DNA from: Panonychus citri
Taxonomy: Eukaryota; Arthropoda; Arachnida; Trombidiformes; Tetranychidae
DNA: 64,000 nucleotides
Direction: 5' to 3'
Assembly: GCF_014898815.1 (NCBI RefSeq)
Contig: NW_026515440.1
Span: forward strand, 19,927 to 83,926
Shown here: positions 41,929-57,516 of the stretch, in pieces
Layout of the letters: each line of letters begins with the position of its first letter
How positions within the stretch are numbered: the first letter of the stretch is position 1
Notes under the pieces: generated by a model
Database searches by the model: none
Told to the model about the DNA's origin: nothing
The model's input: the letters and a program-made list of their open reading frames with translations, nothing else
Made by a program: the position numbers and the translations under genes

Positions 41929-44900
41929 TCAAGGTGAACTTTTCCTCATCTTGTATCGACGTATATTCTCAACCTCTTCAACGAAAGCGGACAAAAGGAA
42001 AAGTGTCACTGATTTTCGGTGTGAAGACGAAAGTGATCGAGGTTCACGATTGATCCAAGGAGATGGAAGTGTCGAGGGAACAATGAATCGAACTGGTTCA
42101 TTACCAGGAATCAACGAGGTTTTTCCTGGTTCTAATGAGGCCTCGACTAAACCATCAGAATCAGAGTCACCGATCGTCGCTAATCCAATAGATGCTCTAA
42201 TATCTTCGACTAGTTCATCGTTAAGCCAACCTAATGAAACGAAAACAAAAAGTTGGAGTTTTCCAATAGTTTATCAATTAGTTGAATTCAAGACAATTCT
42301 TCTTGCTAATTGTTACAATTGGTCGATAATTTACTCACCAGCTATACTCGGTGGTTCGACCCACTTGGGCTTGTTTTCACAAAGATCGATTTTAGCTGAA
42401 CATTGGATCTGAAAGAAGTGAATCAGGTTCTTAAAGTTTGGAATCGATGGTCGATTTGTTGGCATTCGAAGGATATAATTATCACATAGATCGACCAATG
42501 AACATAATCGTAAGAAATCACTGTAAGAGAACAAAAAAGGTAACTTTCGAAATTAGAACTTTTATAAAACAATTTATCGAACTGATCAAGAGTTAACTAA
42601 TCATCATCAATCATTTACGATTAAAATTTAATGTAACTTGTGGCCTAGAAAAGGGAAATCACTCAATCTAAAGTAAATTCAATTAGACTTACAAATTAAA
42701 CTGAAACAATTAACAATACATAGTAATAATCATGTTTAATTAATAGCGATCATGAACATGATTAAATTAATGTTCACAATTAACAATCAATTATTATTAT
42801 GATTGATACAAGAAACAAAAAACGATAATCATCCCAATGATTTCCGTGATTCCCGATCTCCATTGTTAATTCAGTTTCGACCTCAATTTAAATCATTTAC
42901 CAATAAATGATATTGTGATGATTAGAATGACTTAAAAACACTAATCATTAACTGATTACTTGATTGTCTCTCTCTCTCTCTCTCTCCCTCTCAACAATCA
43001 AATCAATTGTGAAAATAGTTAATAATTTAACATGAAAATTGTAATACTACATAATCATGTTGTGTCCCTTTATTTTTACGTAAATGTATTGATTGTTTTT
43101 ACAAATTGCTCACTGATTGTTATTTAGCCAAATAAATTAACTGATTAAATCAACGGTTAGCAACAGTATCATTAAATTGTAATTGCAATCAATTACTTAA
43201 CCAGTTTTATATTTGATTATCAAGTCAAAGGAGTTTGATTTTAAATCAACAACACACAAAAAAACTGTTTTTTTTCAGGGCACTAAACACTAATCAGCAT
43301 CAGAATCATAATTATCATAATCATGATTATAATTGAGATTAGTATCTATTTTAGCATAGCTGATAATAACATGATTAACACAATAATTAATTGTTTGATT
43401 AACTGGTCAGGTAAAAATGGACACACACTATTGAACCCTTTTACTAAATTGTAACCCATTGATAAGGTTCAAGTTGTTTTTTTTTACCTCACTCATTGAT
43501 CAAGTTTAATTTTCATTCATGATTTAATTTAATTACAAGATTACAATTTAAATTGTAAGATACATAATCAATATGAACCGTTTGTTTTTTCATCTTGAAA
43601 AAGGTCACAATTAAAGTGTTTAAAGCAAAGAAAAAGTTAATTGTTTCAATGGCCTGAAAATTGAAACAATTTAGATTAATTTGATTCTTCAGTGTTGTGA
43701 TTTTGTTTCATTATTAATACTATTTGTTAATTAACTGGAAGCAACAATTAATGAGATTTAAATTGTTACAATTGAAACAAAATTTTTACTACTACTAAAT
43801 TGATTATTTGTCATTGATTAAACTTTGAATAATTGTGCAACAATTTAAACTAATTATTATCATTGGAATTGTGATTACCTTTCAATAATTATAATTAACT
43901 TCCTATTTAATGACAAATTATTAAATAATCAGTTAATCATTTCCTGTTTCCAATCTTATATATGATTAATAAATTGTATAATCAATTCATTGTCAAGGTT
44001 GGATCATAAAGAAATAAATTAACAGACAGATTTACAATTAATATCAATGAAAAAAAGCTTAATGATTAACTGATTGTGATAACAATTAACAGTAAACTTA
44101 TCCAATATCTGAGTAAATAAAAGGAAACAAATTGTTACTAATTAACAATTAACATATTTGATTGTATTGTATTGTTTTTTATTATAATCTGATAGTTTTG
44201 AGTGTAGCATATGCAATGATTATAAACAATTAAGTTGATTAATCAACAATCAAAGTCAAATAGTTCAAGTTCATTATTAATCTAATGTAATTAACTCTAT
44301 ACCTTGAAAGGCCGTCTCAATATCTGATCATCTTAATCATGATAACTGTTAATTGTCTGATTAATTGCTGAGTCTGGACAACCAGAAACCATTTAATTTA
44401 ATCATCATCATCATTGAATCATCTTTAACTAATTAATTCAATTAAAACTATGGATTATGTAAAAACATCAGCGTAAGAAAAATACTCAACAATCAATTTT
44501 CAACAATTAACATTCATTTTTGGTAAATCATGTTTTCTTTGAATAAATTGTACGAAACAATTAGCTAATCATAATCATCCTAATTGAAGTTCAAGGTTCC
44601 AACACTTTCACAATTTAATCAACTTTTTTTTTTCTTACCTTTTTCCTAATCATGATTAACTAATACACTTTTTAATGTAGACAAACATACACACAGTTAA
44701 TTGTAATTAAAAATAATTCATCTCATGTTGATTATGATTGTAATCAACTACAAGGAACAAATTAATCATTATTAACAATTAACACCAACATTTTAAATTG
44801 TTAGTATATTATGTCAAGTATAACAATTAAACAAGAAAACCAAATAATATGACAATCAAGATTAATGGTCACAATTTAATGAAATCACAATATGAGTGAT

Positions 44901-47900
44901 TAACTTAAAGTAAATGATATTGTGTGGATATGAATTAACTTGATTGTTCAACTGAATAACAATTAAAAAGAGAGAGAGAGAGAAAAATTAAATTAAGGGT
45001 TTTAGAGAAACTAATTGATTGTTACAATTTACAAATCATTCTAATCGATATCAGTTTAAGCTTTGGCCTGAGAATTTGATTGTAGTTAATTGTTTAGATC
45101 ATTGATTTAATCCGATTCCGGTTTCAAGATTGTCAACCTCGACTGTCTCCGGAAAATGGTTATGATTTAAAGACAACAACAATTAAACAATTTAACCCTA
45201 TCCTCCAATGCTAATTAATTGTTGATAATCATAATCAACAATTATCCTTCGGGATAACTTTGATTTTCTAACGGAAATCAAATCATTTAATTGTAATAAA
45301 AGTTTTCTATTTACTTTGTGTTGGTGTTTTTTTCGTATTTATAATTTTCCAAGTTAATTAACAATTTGAAGCCTTCGTCTGTTTTTCTTGTCTACACTTT
45401 GATTAAATTGCGATTGTTATAACTATTGCACACCAACAATTAACTAATTGTTGATGACAATTTACATCAATAAAAAGGTAAACCCAGAAAACCAAGACAA
45501 AACATCAAACCAGGAATCTGATTTTTTGTTTGGTGGTTTAGGTTTTCATTTGTTCAATTCAGTTCATTTCACTTTTCTATTAAATATATAATTAATTCCT
45601 GTACTTTTTTTGATCACTCTTCAGTTGATTAACTTTTTCTTTCTCTAAACTTAATTGTTACAATTAAAATCGACCTCCAGTAAAAGCAGTTTAATCACTT
45701 AACCAGCTAATAACTCATTGGATTGAGAGAAAGGGAAGAAAAAAACTTTTCAATTTCTAAGTTTTTTTTTTATTGATTCAACGACAACAATTAACAATTA
45801 AAAAAGACCTAAAACTAAATGATAATATAATCAGATTAGATTTTAATAGTAATGTTGAACCTTATCACCATTGGTCAACAATTAACTAATTTTACCAAGT
45901 TCAAAGTCAAAGTCCCTTGTTTTTTGATTGTCAAGACAAAAGCAAATCAAATTAAGTTGATTGAGCGATCTGATGAAAGTCTATTACTTTTATTACTTAA
46001 GCTAATAGTTGATCGGATTAGATGATGGATTAATTAATTGTTATCTCTTAATTATTTCGTCTCTCTTACCTGAAATGGATTGGAAATTGTTCCTTGGTCT
46101 GAAGCCAGGCCATTTCGAGGAAATAAACTGACGGCGATTGTAATGCTTTGATAATCACTTCCAGTGAATGCCAATTCCTAAGTTTCCGTAATACACAAGC
46201 AACCTGATTGATTAAACGATTAACAAACAATTAGATTAATAATTTGTATTACCATTCGTCAACTGAATCAACTAATCATAGGTATCACTGATTTAACCAC
46301 TCAGCTGATTATGATTGTCACAGTTATGACATTTCCATTCAATTGAAGTCTCTACATGTTATTCAATTTGATTGATTGTCTATTTGATAAGTTTTTTTGT
46401 TTTAACAATCTCTTGTTATATTATTGATTGTTACAAACAATACAAGTGACAGAAATTGACATAATTAGCTAATTAAAAATACACCAAACGTTTAAATAAT
46501 TAGACAGGTAAAATGTAACTAAATTGTATCAATAATGAAACAGAAAATTATACTGACACTACAATTAACTGATTAGTATCTAAGCAGAAATTAAATCAAA
46601 TAGACTTACAATCAACACAAATTTTGCCCTTCAATTAATTATGTCATGAATGTGTTTAATCCGATTGTAAGCAGCAAAAAAAAAACTAATTGTAACAGTT
46701 AAATTGTTGAGATAATTAAGATTTTAAGAATCGATAAAAAAGTTTTTTTATTCTACCCTTGAATTGATCAACTGTTAATCCAAGAAAACCGGAAGGTCGA
46801 GGGTATTTAATGTAAAGGTAATTTAGCAAAAATCTATCAATCAAAATATTATTAATTTAATTCAGGAAGTTAAATGGATGATTAGAGTAAAATAATAACT
46901 GAATTAAAGCTAATCAATAATAACTAATTAGTTTACAATGAGCCCAAAAGGGATCAAAGTAAATTCTTGAAAATGAAACAGGTAAAGTTGCCGAAATCAC
47001 TGAATAATAATGTTAATATATATTTGATTGATTCTGTGGTGGAAAATGAATGAAACTTTTTTAGTTCAAGGATTGGAGATTTAATTGTTAATTTAGTTAA
47101 TTAACTTACTTCGATGAAGGCTGCAATCTTACGAGCCTGTGATTCTGAGCTTGTTTCTCGGTTTATCACTTGGCAAACCAGTTTTTTGACTTGATCACTA
47201 AACTCTAATAGAGTTCGGATACCATTGAGATCATCGGAATCCTGAGTAAGTTCAGAGAAAAGAGAGAAAAAAATTCATTAAAATTTTGATTCCATTTGAA
47301 TAAAAAAACATAATCAAAAAGTGAGAAAGAAAAAAGCAAATCCCAATCAAGACAAACAAACACTACGATTCCAAGGATACGTAATTAAATCAATGAGAAA
47401 GCAATCAATTTACAACGAGTCTATTTCATGATATTCAGGGTGAATATTTACCGAATACACTTAATATCAGAGTTTTATATTTAAATTGATTCATTCAGTT
47501 AAATTATCAATGATAATCATCATGAACATTGGGTGAACGTCATCAACCTTTAATTTGATTTCTTTTTTTCGTTGAAAAATTACTTTTTTTATACTTGTAA
47601 TCTTAATCAATAATTAAGATAATTATCAATTTAGCTTTTGTATTATTGCTTGATCATGATGGTTAATCAAGATTCTACATGATGATAACCTTGACGAGAT
47701 TTCAAAGATTAAGAGGATGATACAAAGTCGATGGTTGTGAATGGACAATTCAAACGAAATGAAGGAAAGAGAGAGAGAAAACTGGATTAGAACTTTTTTC
47801 TTTTTCTCTTTTTATCCTGAGTAAACCCTTTCATTTTGTTCAACAGAAAGGAGGACATATGATGAAACTGAATCTTTCCATCATGGTGGGCATCATGTTC

Positions 47901-50900
47901 ATCGTTAGAAGCTCATGATACTGATGATGTTGAGGAGGAGGAAAAGGGTTAATTTTACCAAGAAATTTATATCCCAAGGAGTTTTGGTTATCGTAACTTT
48001 TTTTGATAAAGTTTTCTGATAAAAAGAATTTTTTTTTCTGATTCGTATTATTAATATTATACATGATAGATATGATTAAGTGAGTCACACTAATCATGAT
48101 TAAGGTTAACAAAACTCTGTCAATAATCAACATAAAAGTGAGAGGAAAATAATTATTATTTGATAATCAGTGAGAAAACCTTGATTGTGATGTGATCATA
48201 ATGATGAGATTTTTAAATTAATCCTGTTGATTATTCTGATTCTGGTACAATTTATAATATTTACAGTTTTCTATCATGAAAAAAAAATTGAGGATAATTA
48301 ATTTCAATTAATATCTCATCATCATCATCATCGCATGTTTTACAATATATATAACTGATTATTCAACAATTAAAAATAATCACAATCATAATAAATTTTA
48401 CCGTTAATTGGGTGACTCTATTTAGAAAATTTTTCCATCTTCATCCTGATTAACTTGATTTCTTCCTTAATCAATATAATCAAAGTTTAATAATAGTTTT
48501 AACTTTTTCGATCTCATAAGACAATTAATTAAGAAACAATTATCATAATGTAATTAATCAGAATCATTTCTTTTGATTGCAATATAATCAGATTAATGAT
48601 TTTCGATTAACTTGATTAACAAGATAATGGATCAAGTTGAAATAATATAATTTTCCAATTCTAATTATGTGCTAATATTTATATACACAAATATTACTAT
48701 TAAATGATTGGTAACTCTTGCTAGAGATGATTTATTAATTGTTAGAAACAATTAACAATCTATTAGGTCAAGGACAATTTATTGATGACCTAGAAGCATC
48801 AATGTAAATTGTAATCAAGAATTTTAATTTTTAATCATTAATAAGAAAAATTTCAAACAAAAACTTCAATTTCCTTTGATTTAAAGTCCATCATTTGTTA
48901 TTGAGAAACTTGTTACAATCAAAGTGAATTAATTTCATTTTAATGACTGAATAATCAAGGAATCAGATATTTGATTGTTGATTGAGTCTCTCTCTCTCAC
49001 ACTAATTTACTCACAAAATTTTCGGGTATATTGATCATCAAAAACTACAATAATTAACTAATTGTTTCTGTTGTCAGGATTCAACACTCAAGTTATTGGT
49101 GTCGACAGGTAACTGTTATCATGTTAATCGTTTCCTTTTTGAAAAATTGATTGTTACAATTAGCAGCTTTGAAAATGTTGAAAACTTAATTGTCATCAAA
49201 TTATCATCATAATCATTTATATTACTATTGATTGTTTAGTATATTTATATATTGATATATTTCAAGGGGAAATTGATAAGAGAGAAACGGAAGTGTAGTA
49301 AATTTGATCAGCAACAATCAACGATTTTCAATGTTAAACAATTAACTTGAAATTTACTTGATAAGTTCAACGATTAGACTCTTCATTGATCAAATAAAAC
49401 ACTCACACAATTAACACAATCAATTTTATTCATCTCATTTATCCTTGGCCTAATTACGTTAATATAACATAGAGCTTGAACAAATTGTGTTCATATTTTT
49501 GGTACAATGTTTTCATCTCAATGGAGGGAAAATGGTGACGATATTGATGGAGATTTAAAAATAAAGGTAAAAATGATCAAAAAAATGATAATCATCATCA
49601 ACAATTCATATAAATGATTACCTTTATTGTCATCTTAAATCATCAAGGTGAGTTTGACAATAGAAACATTGACAACAATGTAATTTAATCATCACTATCA
49701 TTTACCATCAACAACTCCTCCCAAAAATCAGGTAACCTGTTGATTCCCAATCATCATCATCATCGTAATCATTATAATCATTGTGACATGTTAATTGTTA
49801 ACCTTTTAGTTTGCTAATTGTTGTCAACAATTAAACAGTCTCTCAATTGATTGGCAGTGTTTATATTTGATGAAAAAGTTTCACAATTTAATTTGCTTTC
49901 CCATCGTTAGGACTTTCTTTCAATTAAACATTTTCACCAATGGATTTAGTTAATTTTATTATGTATACAACACTAGTGATTAACGGCAATCATGGTGATT
50001 ATCATGATGATGATTAAGACTTAATCAAGGCAAACTGTAAACAATTAAGACCTTGTATCTTGGAGTAGGCAATAGTTGATAATCAACTTGATTATGATTG
50101 AATCATTTCAATGTGAATATTTTTTTTCTCATCATCATCATCATTATTATTACAATGTATTTGATTATTGTGATGATACTTGATGATTTAATTGACTTTA
50201 ATTGTAATTTAGTTTTAAGGTAAATATTTGATTAATAATTAAAGGTAAAGCCCAAAAAGTTTGTTGTTATTTTGTGTATTCAATTGTTTGCTAATTGTTG
50301 TTGATTAGTATTTTCTTGTTTCATAATCAACTATATTCATTAATTGAGACTATCATTGATTATCATAATCAATTGGCACTCTAAGGGTATAATATTAATT
50401 GTCATCATCATCATTTATGATTAGTTAATTTTTTTGTTTCATATCAAAAACAAATTAGGTCAATATTTGATTTATCAATTATGAGAAAGATCAACAATTA
50501 ATACAACCTTGACCCTTAATCATTAACTATCATCAACATAATTAACTGTTTAATTTACTAATTAATCTGATTTTTGATTAATAATAATATTATTCAACGA
50601 GATTCAGAACTCATCGATTGTTAATCTTGATTGTAACTGGTTAACTAATCAGTAGTAACAATTTAAATTACTACAATCATATTAAGGTTAGAAAACCAAT
50701 CTCATCAATCATAATTTTGTTTTTACTGTTGATTTTTTTTGTTCCAACAATTAATAAATGTAGTAATTAAATCCAGAAATATAAGTATATTTATATTTGA
50801 TTGTAACAATTAGAATTGGTAATTAAATTGGTTCATTAGAAAGTGAATTGAGAAATTAAATGTTCTGTTGATCAAATTTTGTTTTTCTCTTTCGATTTGA

Positions 50901-53900
50901 TTAACAAATTGATTGTAACTTTTAATTTAGTTGTCATTTAATTTTTAACTCATTAGTTATTGATTACCAGCCCAATTATTCATTAATCAGTTAATCATCA
51001 CAATCGGTTAATTTTGATTGTGATGATTAACTGATTGATTTTTGATCAGTATTATTATTGGAGCTTGATTGAGTTTCTTTTTCCTCTTCCTTATTAACCA
51101 TTTACTTTAAATTGTTAAATTGTTAATTCCTAATTTGGTTGAAACTTTTTTCTTCTTCGTATTCAAACAATTAACTAATCAATAAGCCGATATTATCATT
51201 ATTATAATGGTTTGAGATAATTAAAAGTTAATTAAGTTCCGGTCAATATTGTCCTAATTAGATTGTTATTGTCTAAAATCACAATTAAATCATTATTTAA
51301 TCATTAAAAATAAGCTGAGTGAAAATCAATCAACAATAAATAAATTAAGGCTTAATTGTGATTCAATTATAATCAATCAAATTGACCGGACTGATCAAAC
51401 TAATCATTTTAGTTTACTCTTAGTAATTATTCAATCTAAATTGTAATAACTTTAATTACTCGAGACAAATTGACCTAATAATTAAAATAAAAACAATGGA
51501 TTTACATGATTAATTAGATGAAACAATTTAGATTTCTAATTGTTTCAGAATAGTAAATCAGTTGAGAATCAATTGATTTTGAAACCTTTGATTGGATAAT
51601 TAACACACAAAAAAACGTTGATTAGTTGATTAAATCTCAATTTGTTAATTGTTTTTCCAACAAATTCATACAAACAATTAATTTACTTTCATTCCTTGAT
51701 TAGTGATTATAATCACTAATGATGATCAAGATGATTAAAAAAGCAAAGGTAAAAAAAGCTTGAGAAAAAATTGATTGCTACTAATCATTGATAATGATTA
51801 TGAGTGTTGACCTTTGGCTTTTTGTATCTGACCGGAAGAGGAAGTGATAATGAGAGAGAGAGAGGATGTACTTACAAATCTTTTAAGTCTACCAAGAACT
51901 AGGGCTGACATCTCTGTGGGTTTTATGTGAAGATAGAGATCTTTGTCTATGGTGGTTAATTGCATGGCAACTGAAATTGGATTAGAGAGTTTAATCCGTT
52001 GGATTAGTAATCGTGATCGTGTTGTTGGCGACCATAAGATGCGATTTTTACGTTTCCTTTGGCGAAGTTTCTTCAATTCATATAAGCTTTTCGATCCCGA
52101 TTCACGGCCGAATGACCCACCGGGTGAGGAAGATGAAGAATAACCATCATCAGAATGATGGTCAGTGTAAAAAGATGATGATGATGATGAGGTGGTTGAA
52201 GAGGAAGAGGATGAGGCTGATGATGAGGATGAAGATGATTTACCAACTTTCTTATTGTTGTTGTTTTTCAATTTATTTTTGGACAAAAGTTTGAATGCTT
52301 CCTCAGTTCGAGCGTCTAACCAGCCATCGTTGAAACGACCTAACTGATCTAGATCAAGGTCGGAATTACGCCGACGATTGGCAAATGATGAGGATGAGGA
52401 TGAATGATGATGGGAATAGGAAGATGTTGAGGGAAATGATAATGAGGATGTTGTTGGAAGAGGGGAAGGTGATGAAGAGGAAGAGGTTGATGCTGCTGAT
52501 GAGCAACATGGTGATGATGATGATGCCAATGAAGATAATGATTGTTTAGATTGTGATAATAATCTTGAGGATAGACGAGGATTACCAAGATAATCGTAAT
52601 CTGTTCTTGAAGATAAACTCAATGGAGATACAGTTGACTGTTGAAATGATGTTGAACATGTCAGGAAACCGGAAACAGATGAACTCAGGTTAAGTTCTGA
52701 AGTGTATCGACGAAGTGGAATCCTGGAACCAGGGCAAAGAATTAAATCTTTTTCCAATGAACATAAAGGTTGGGCTAAGATTCCGTTGAAAATTTCGTTC
52801 GTTTTACTTGGAGTTTAATAAGAAATAATAATCGACAAAAAGAGAGAGAGAGAAAATTTGATTAGAATATTAAAGTGATTAACTAATTAGAATTGCAAAC
52901 AATTAGAGGAAGAGGAAAACAGGAAGATAATTAAATTGAAGATGATGATAATTGGGAACACGAGACAGATAAGAGGAGATTAAGATTCAGGATTAAGAAA
53001 TGAAAATGTTGATGACAACTGAAAAAAAGGTGAATTAGTTTAATTTGATTGATGACAAAAAGATCTGGATTGTTTATAATGTCTGATTGATTAAGTAAAT
53101 TAAACTGTTTGCCAACAATTAAGAGTTTCCAATGTATATCATTTGGTGAAAGTTTAATTGTTGTTGTTCATTGGATCCAATCAATACATCAAATTGGTAT
53201 TGACCTTGGTGCTTTAATTATATTAGCAAAAAACTAGCCAACGATTGACTTTTTGACAGTAACAATTAATCCAGATTGTTATTAATAATAGCAATCAACT
53301 TGTGATTAGCAATTAACACTGATGGTAGTTGATTTAATTTGTATTTCGGTTTACATTTGCAATTGAATAATTTGATTTAAAATAAGTTTCTATGGGAAAA
53401 CCTTGAATAACAATTTAAACTAGATTAATTCAAACTATTCATCTATACCTGACTAATCAACAGCAATTAAATTTTCATTTTGTGTCAGTTAATTGCTCTG
53501 TTGACAGTTAATCAAATGTTTTATACATAAATTTAACTAAAATGGATCACAATAATCATCATTATCATCACAATTAACTCAAACAATCTAATATATGTGT
53601 TGATTGTATTGAAAAGCTGAAAAAATTGACCTTCTAAATGTCAACTATCAAAAGTTTAATTGTAATTAACAATTGATAATAAAATTTAGTTATATTACAA
53701 TTAAACTAATCATTAACGTTTAATCAGTTTTCACTATTAAAATAAATTGTTGTAAAATAGATTCACTTTAAAGTATAATTGTAATCATAATTTAACCTTT
53801 TTTTTTACTATTAATTGTCCGTTAACCTTGAAATTCAAGATGATTTACTAAATTGTTAATTGTGACGATATAAATAATGTATATTTGTGATTACCAATAA

Positions 53901-56900
53901 TAAATTTCTAATCATATATTATATTTGATTCCTATTATTTTTAGTAATTGTAAAGTTTATAACTATTAATATTTAGTTAGAAACTTTTTCGTTACGATAA
54001 AAGTTTCGATTTGAAAATCTATTTAAAGCAACAATCAATAAGGTTCCTAACAATTTAAATCATCATTAATCATAAAAAATAGCATAATTTATTAATAACA
54101 TTGTCAAGTTGGTAAACTGTTATTTTAGTTAAATTAAAAATCATTCATATAACAATCAGTAAATTGTTGTATACAAAAAAAAACTAATGATCTTAAATCA
54201 TGATTAGTTTACAATTTAAATATAAACCATTAACTAAATCATTGAGATTAAGGTTAATTTTTGTTTTTTGCAATACTAATCTCATGTAATTATAACATTA
54301 ATATGATTAGTAGAAAACTTTTCCAGGGTAATTTTAAAAGATTGTCAATCAATTAATTAACTAATCATCATGACATAATTATCAAAAGTAAATCAACAAA
54401 AATCAACAATTATCGATATGTTTAAGAAAAAGTCAATGAGGTTTATTGGTAATACAAATGAATTGTGGTGTGATTTTAAATGGACAGAGATTGGAAAGTT
54501 TAATTGTTGATTGTTTATTAGGTTAAACAATCAAAAACATTTTTGATTGTAACAATTTGGATAACAAATAAACAAACAATCAAAAAAAAAACGATGATGA
54601 TGATAATCAAAATTAATATTATAGACAAAACAATCAAGCTCAAGGTTAATATACATTAGCAACTAATTATGATCCAGTCGGAAAGTTAATAACAATCAAA
54701 GTACATTAACAATACTGATCTTCAGATGATGATGATTATGATGATTTAAATATACAACAAATAGTAAACAGGTAAGTAAAGTTTAATTAACTAACAAGAT
54801 GAGAGAGAGAGAGAGCTAAAAATCAACATATTGATTCAATTTCCTCAAACTGACAATTTTCTTGGTGATTAACAAACCATAATCACCTAATCAACGTGAA
54901 TATCCTTGGGATGTGGAGTTTAAATCATTGGAATCATCATCATCATCAATATCAACAAGTAGATTGATAAAAAAGACATGAAAACAAATAAAACAGCAAA
55001 ACCACAACATTGATTAACTTTTGATTATCATTAACTGATTATTACAATAATCAACAATTTAATCATGAACTTTTGATTACCTTGTCTTTAGTTTTATAAC
55101 CTGACCTTTTTCAAGTCAAGTATCTCATTGAAAACTGTTTGTCAAAGTTGTTTGTATGTTGGTGTTGATGATGATGATGACGATGATTAATAGTAAATGT
55201 AGTACAATTTATTTTCATTAAAAGGTAAGCATGTTGATTTTAATTGTAATAATCGGGAAAGAAAAAATCTAAAGCAATCAAATGGTAAATTAAATGGGAA
55301 AAGTAGAGAAAAAGATTGAAAAAGTTTCAATTAGTTTGCGAAAAAAGAAAAGAAAAGAAAAAGTTTTTCCAAATGAAATCAGAATCTCTTTTTTTTTCTT
55401 AATGAAGTTTCCCTTCAATTCTGTTGATGAATTTTCATTTTTTTCGCTCGACAACAACTTGTATCATTTATTACAACTATTGATTAATATGTTATGATGA
55501 ATTCATCATAAGAATCGAAAAACTTGACAAAAAAACAACAACAACCGCATCATCATGATCGTCACCATAATCAAAATGTGAATCATTTCTGAAAACTGTT
55601 AATTGTACAATCAAATCAATTTGAAAATAACCAGGACATGCGAATGACTGTCATTCATTTGTCTTGATTGCTATTGATATAAGGTTTCGATGATGATGTT
55701 TGTTTGTTTGCTCGTAATGGTGTGATGATTAAATCACAAGCTTTCAGATAAATTGTTGTTGTTTTATATTATTGCAATAGTTTAGTTAATTGTAAGTGAA
55801 AAATTGAATTTCATTTTTCAGGTTAAATGTGTAAATGGATAGTTGTGAATGAGATCATGGGTTTTTGCCATATGATCAGTGAAACAACCAGGAAGAGAGA
55901 GAGAGAGAGATGAAGATGAAGATGAAGATGAAGATGAAGATGTGAATTAGTGAGAGAGTGACATAGGACTGAGGTTTTATCTTCATTTTCATCATCAATA
56001 TGATTACATTATGGTTAATTAACAAATGAAAGGTAAACCGTTATATTAAATAATATTATTAATAATAATTCAACGACAAATTAAAGGTAAACAGGGATTA
56101 AGGCTGAATGATAATCAATTAGTAATACAAATTGAGTTCAATTGATTAGATTTACTTGAACATAATCTGTACATTATGACAATGATGACGATTAGATTAC
56201 CTTACAATTAACTAATCATCTTGTTATCCCTCTCAATCTCCATGTTTCTGTTAATTGAAATAATTAAAACCTTTTTCATGGATCAACCAATTGTAAAATC
56301 CAAATCTCCTTAAATCAACCATAGTAACGATTAACATGTTAATTAGTTAATTAAAATTAGTACATATATGTATTGATCTGGAATCAACATTTTCCTTTCC
56401 TCCCGTTAATTAATAAGTTTAAATATAAATTAGCTAATTAATCAATTAAAATTTCGCAATTCTAATTTTCCAATATCTTTGATATTGTCGTATTGATGAT
56501 TGATCACTTTTTATTAACTTGTTGATTAAATTTTAACAATCAATTCAATCTTAATCAGATCCATTTAGTGTTCATAATCAAGTGATATAATGGTAATAAC
56601 AATTACAATAATTACTATAATAATAAGGATTAATTAAGGTTCTTAATTAGTTAATAAGTGTTAACAGTTAACCTTTTTTTTCTCAATAATTTAATAATAA
56701 GTTAAAGTCCAAATCTAAATATAATCTAATTGAATAGTGATTAACTAATCATGTTTAATGAAAATTAAGAAAAAAAAAGTTAACGAGTTATAATAATAAC
56801 TGTTAATCTGTTTGTTTTTTTAAATTGCTAATAATTTAATAACTTTCTAAAATATATAATTAATTGATTACATTTTAAAAAGATGAATTAACAATCAAAC

Positions 56901-57481
56901 ACCAGAATAGATTAGTTGGTTTTGGCGCTTTTTTAATTAACATCCTTACCCTGGATTAGATTAATGTTGAAAAAGTTGTTGACAGAATTTGTGAAATTTT
57001 GTCTCGATACTTGAGGAAAAAAGTATGAAAAGATTATCGGTCTAGGAGATTAAGTTTTTGCCCTTAGGGAAAAAGTTAATCCCATGGTTAATATGATTAT
57101 AAATGGGTTTTCTCTTGGAGTCAATGATACATTTGAACCAGAAAAAAATAGTAACCAGAATTTTTTTGGCTGTTCGTATGTTCGGGTGGGTGCTTGTTGT
57201 TTTGTCTGCCACCTCTTCCTACCTTTACAAACATTTACCTGACTGACTAACTAACTGACTGGCTGATTGCTACAGTTAATTTAAATGCTAATATTAAATT
57301 GCAATTAGTTGAGTTAATTGTGAAAATTGATTCTCCTGGTGAAAAATAGGAGCTAAAAGTTTTAAGAATATTGAATGACAAATGAGAAACAGGAGATATC
57401 ATGTAACGAATTTGGTTTAGTATTTGATTCTTATTGATTATTGAAATTAAATCAAGACTGGAAAAGCTGAAAGGAAGAGGA

Positions 57482-57516
<35 letters not shown>

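Noticed and set aside
41876..42412. Plus-strand open frame of 178 codons
   Set aside because: It overlaps the last two exons of the minus-strand RasGEF-like gene, has no good start, and its reverse strand has matched splice sites and phases. It is a shadow.
47840..48133. Minus-strand open frame of 97 codons inside an intron
   Set aside because: No domain, poor codon character, and splice phases already agree without it.
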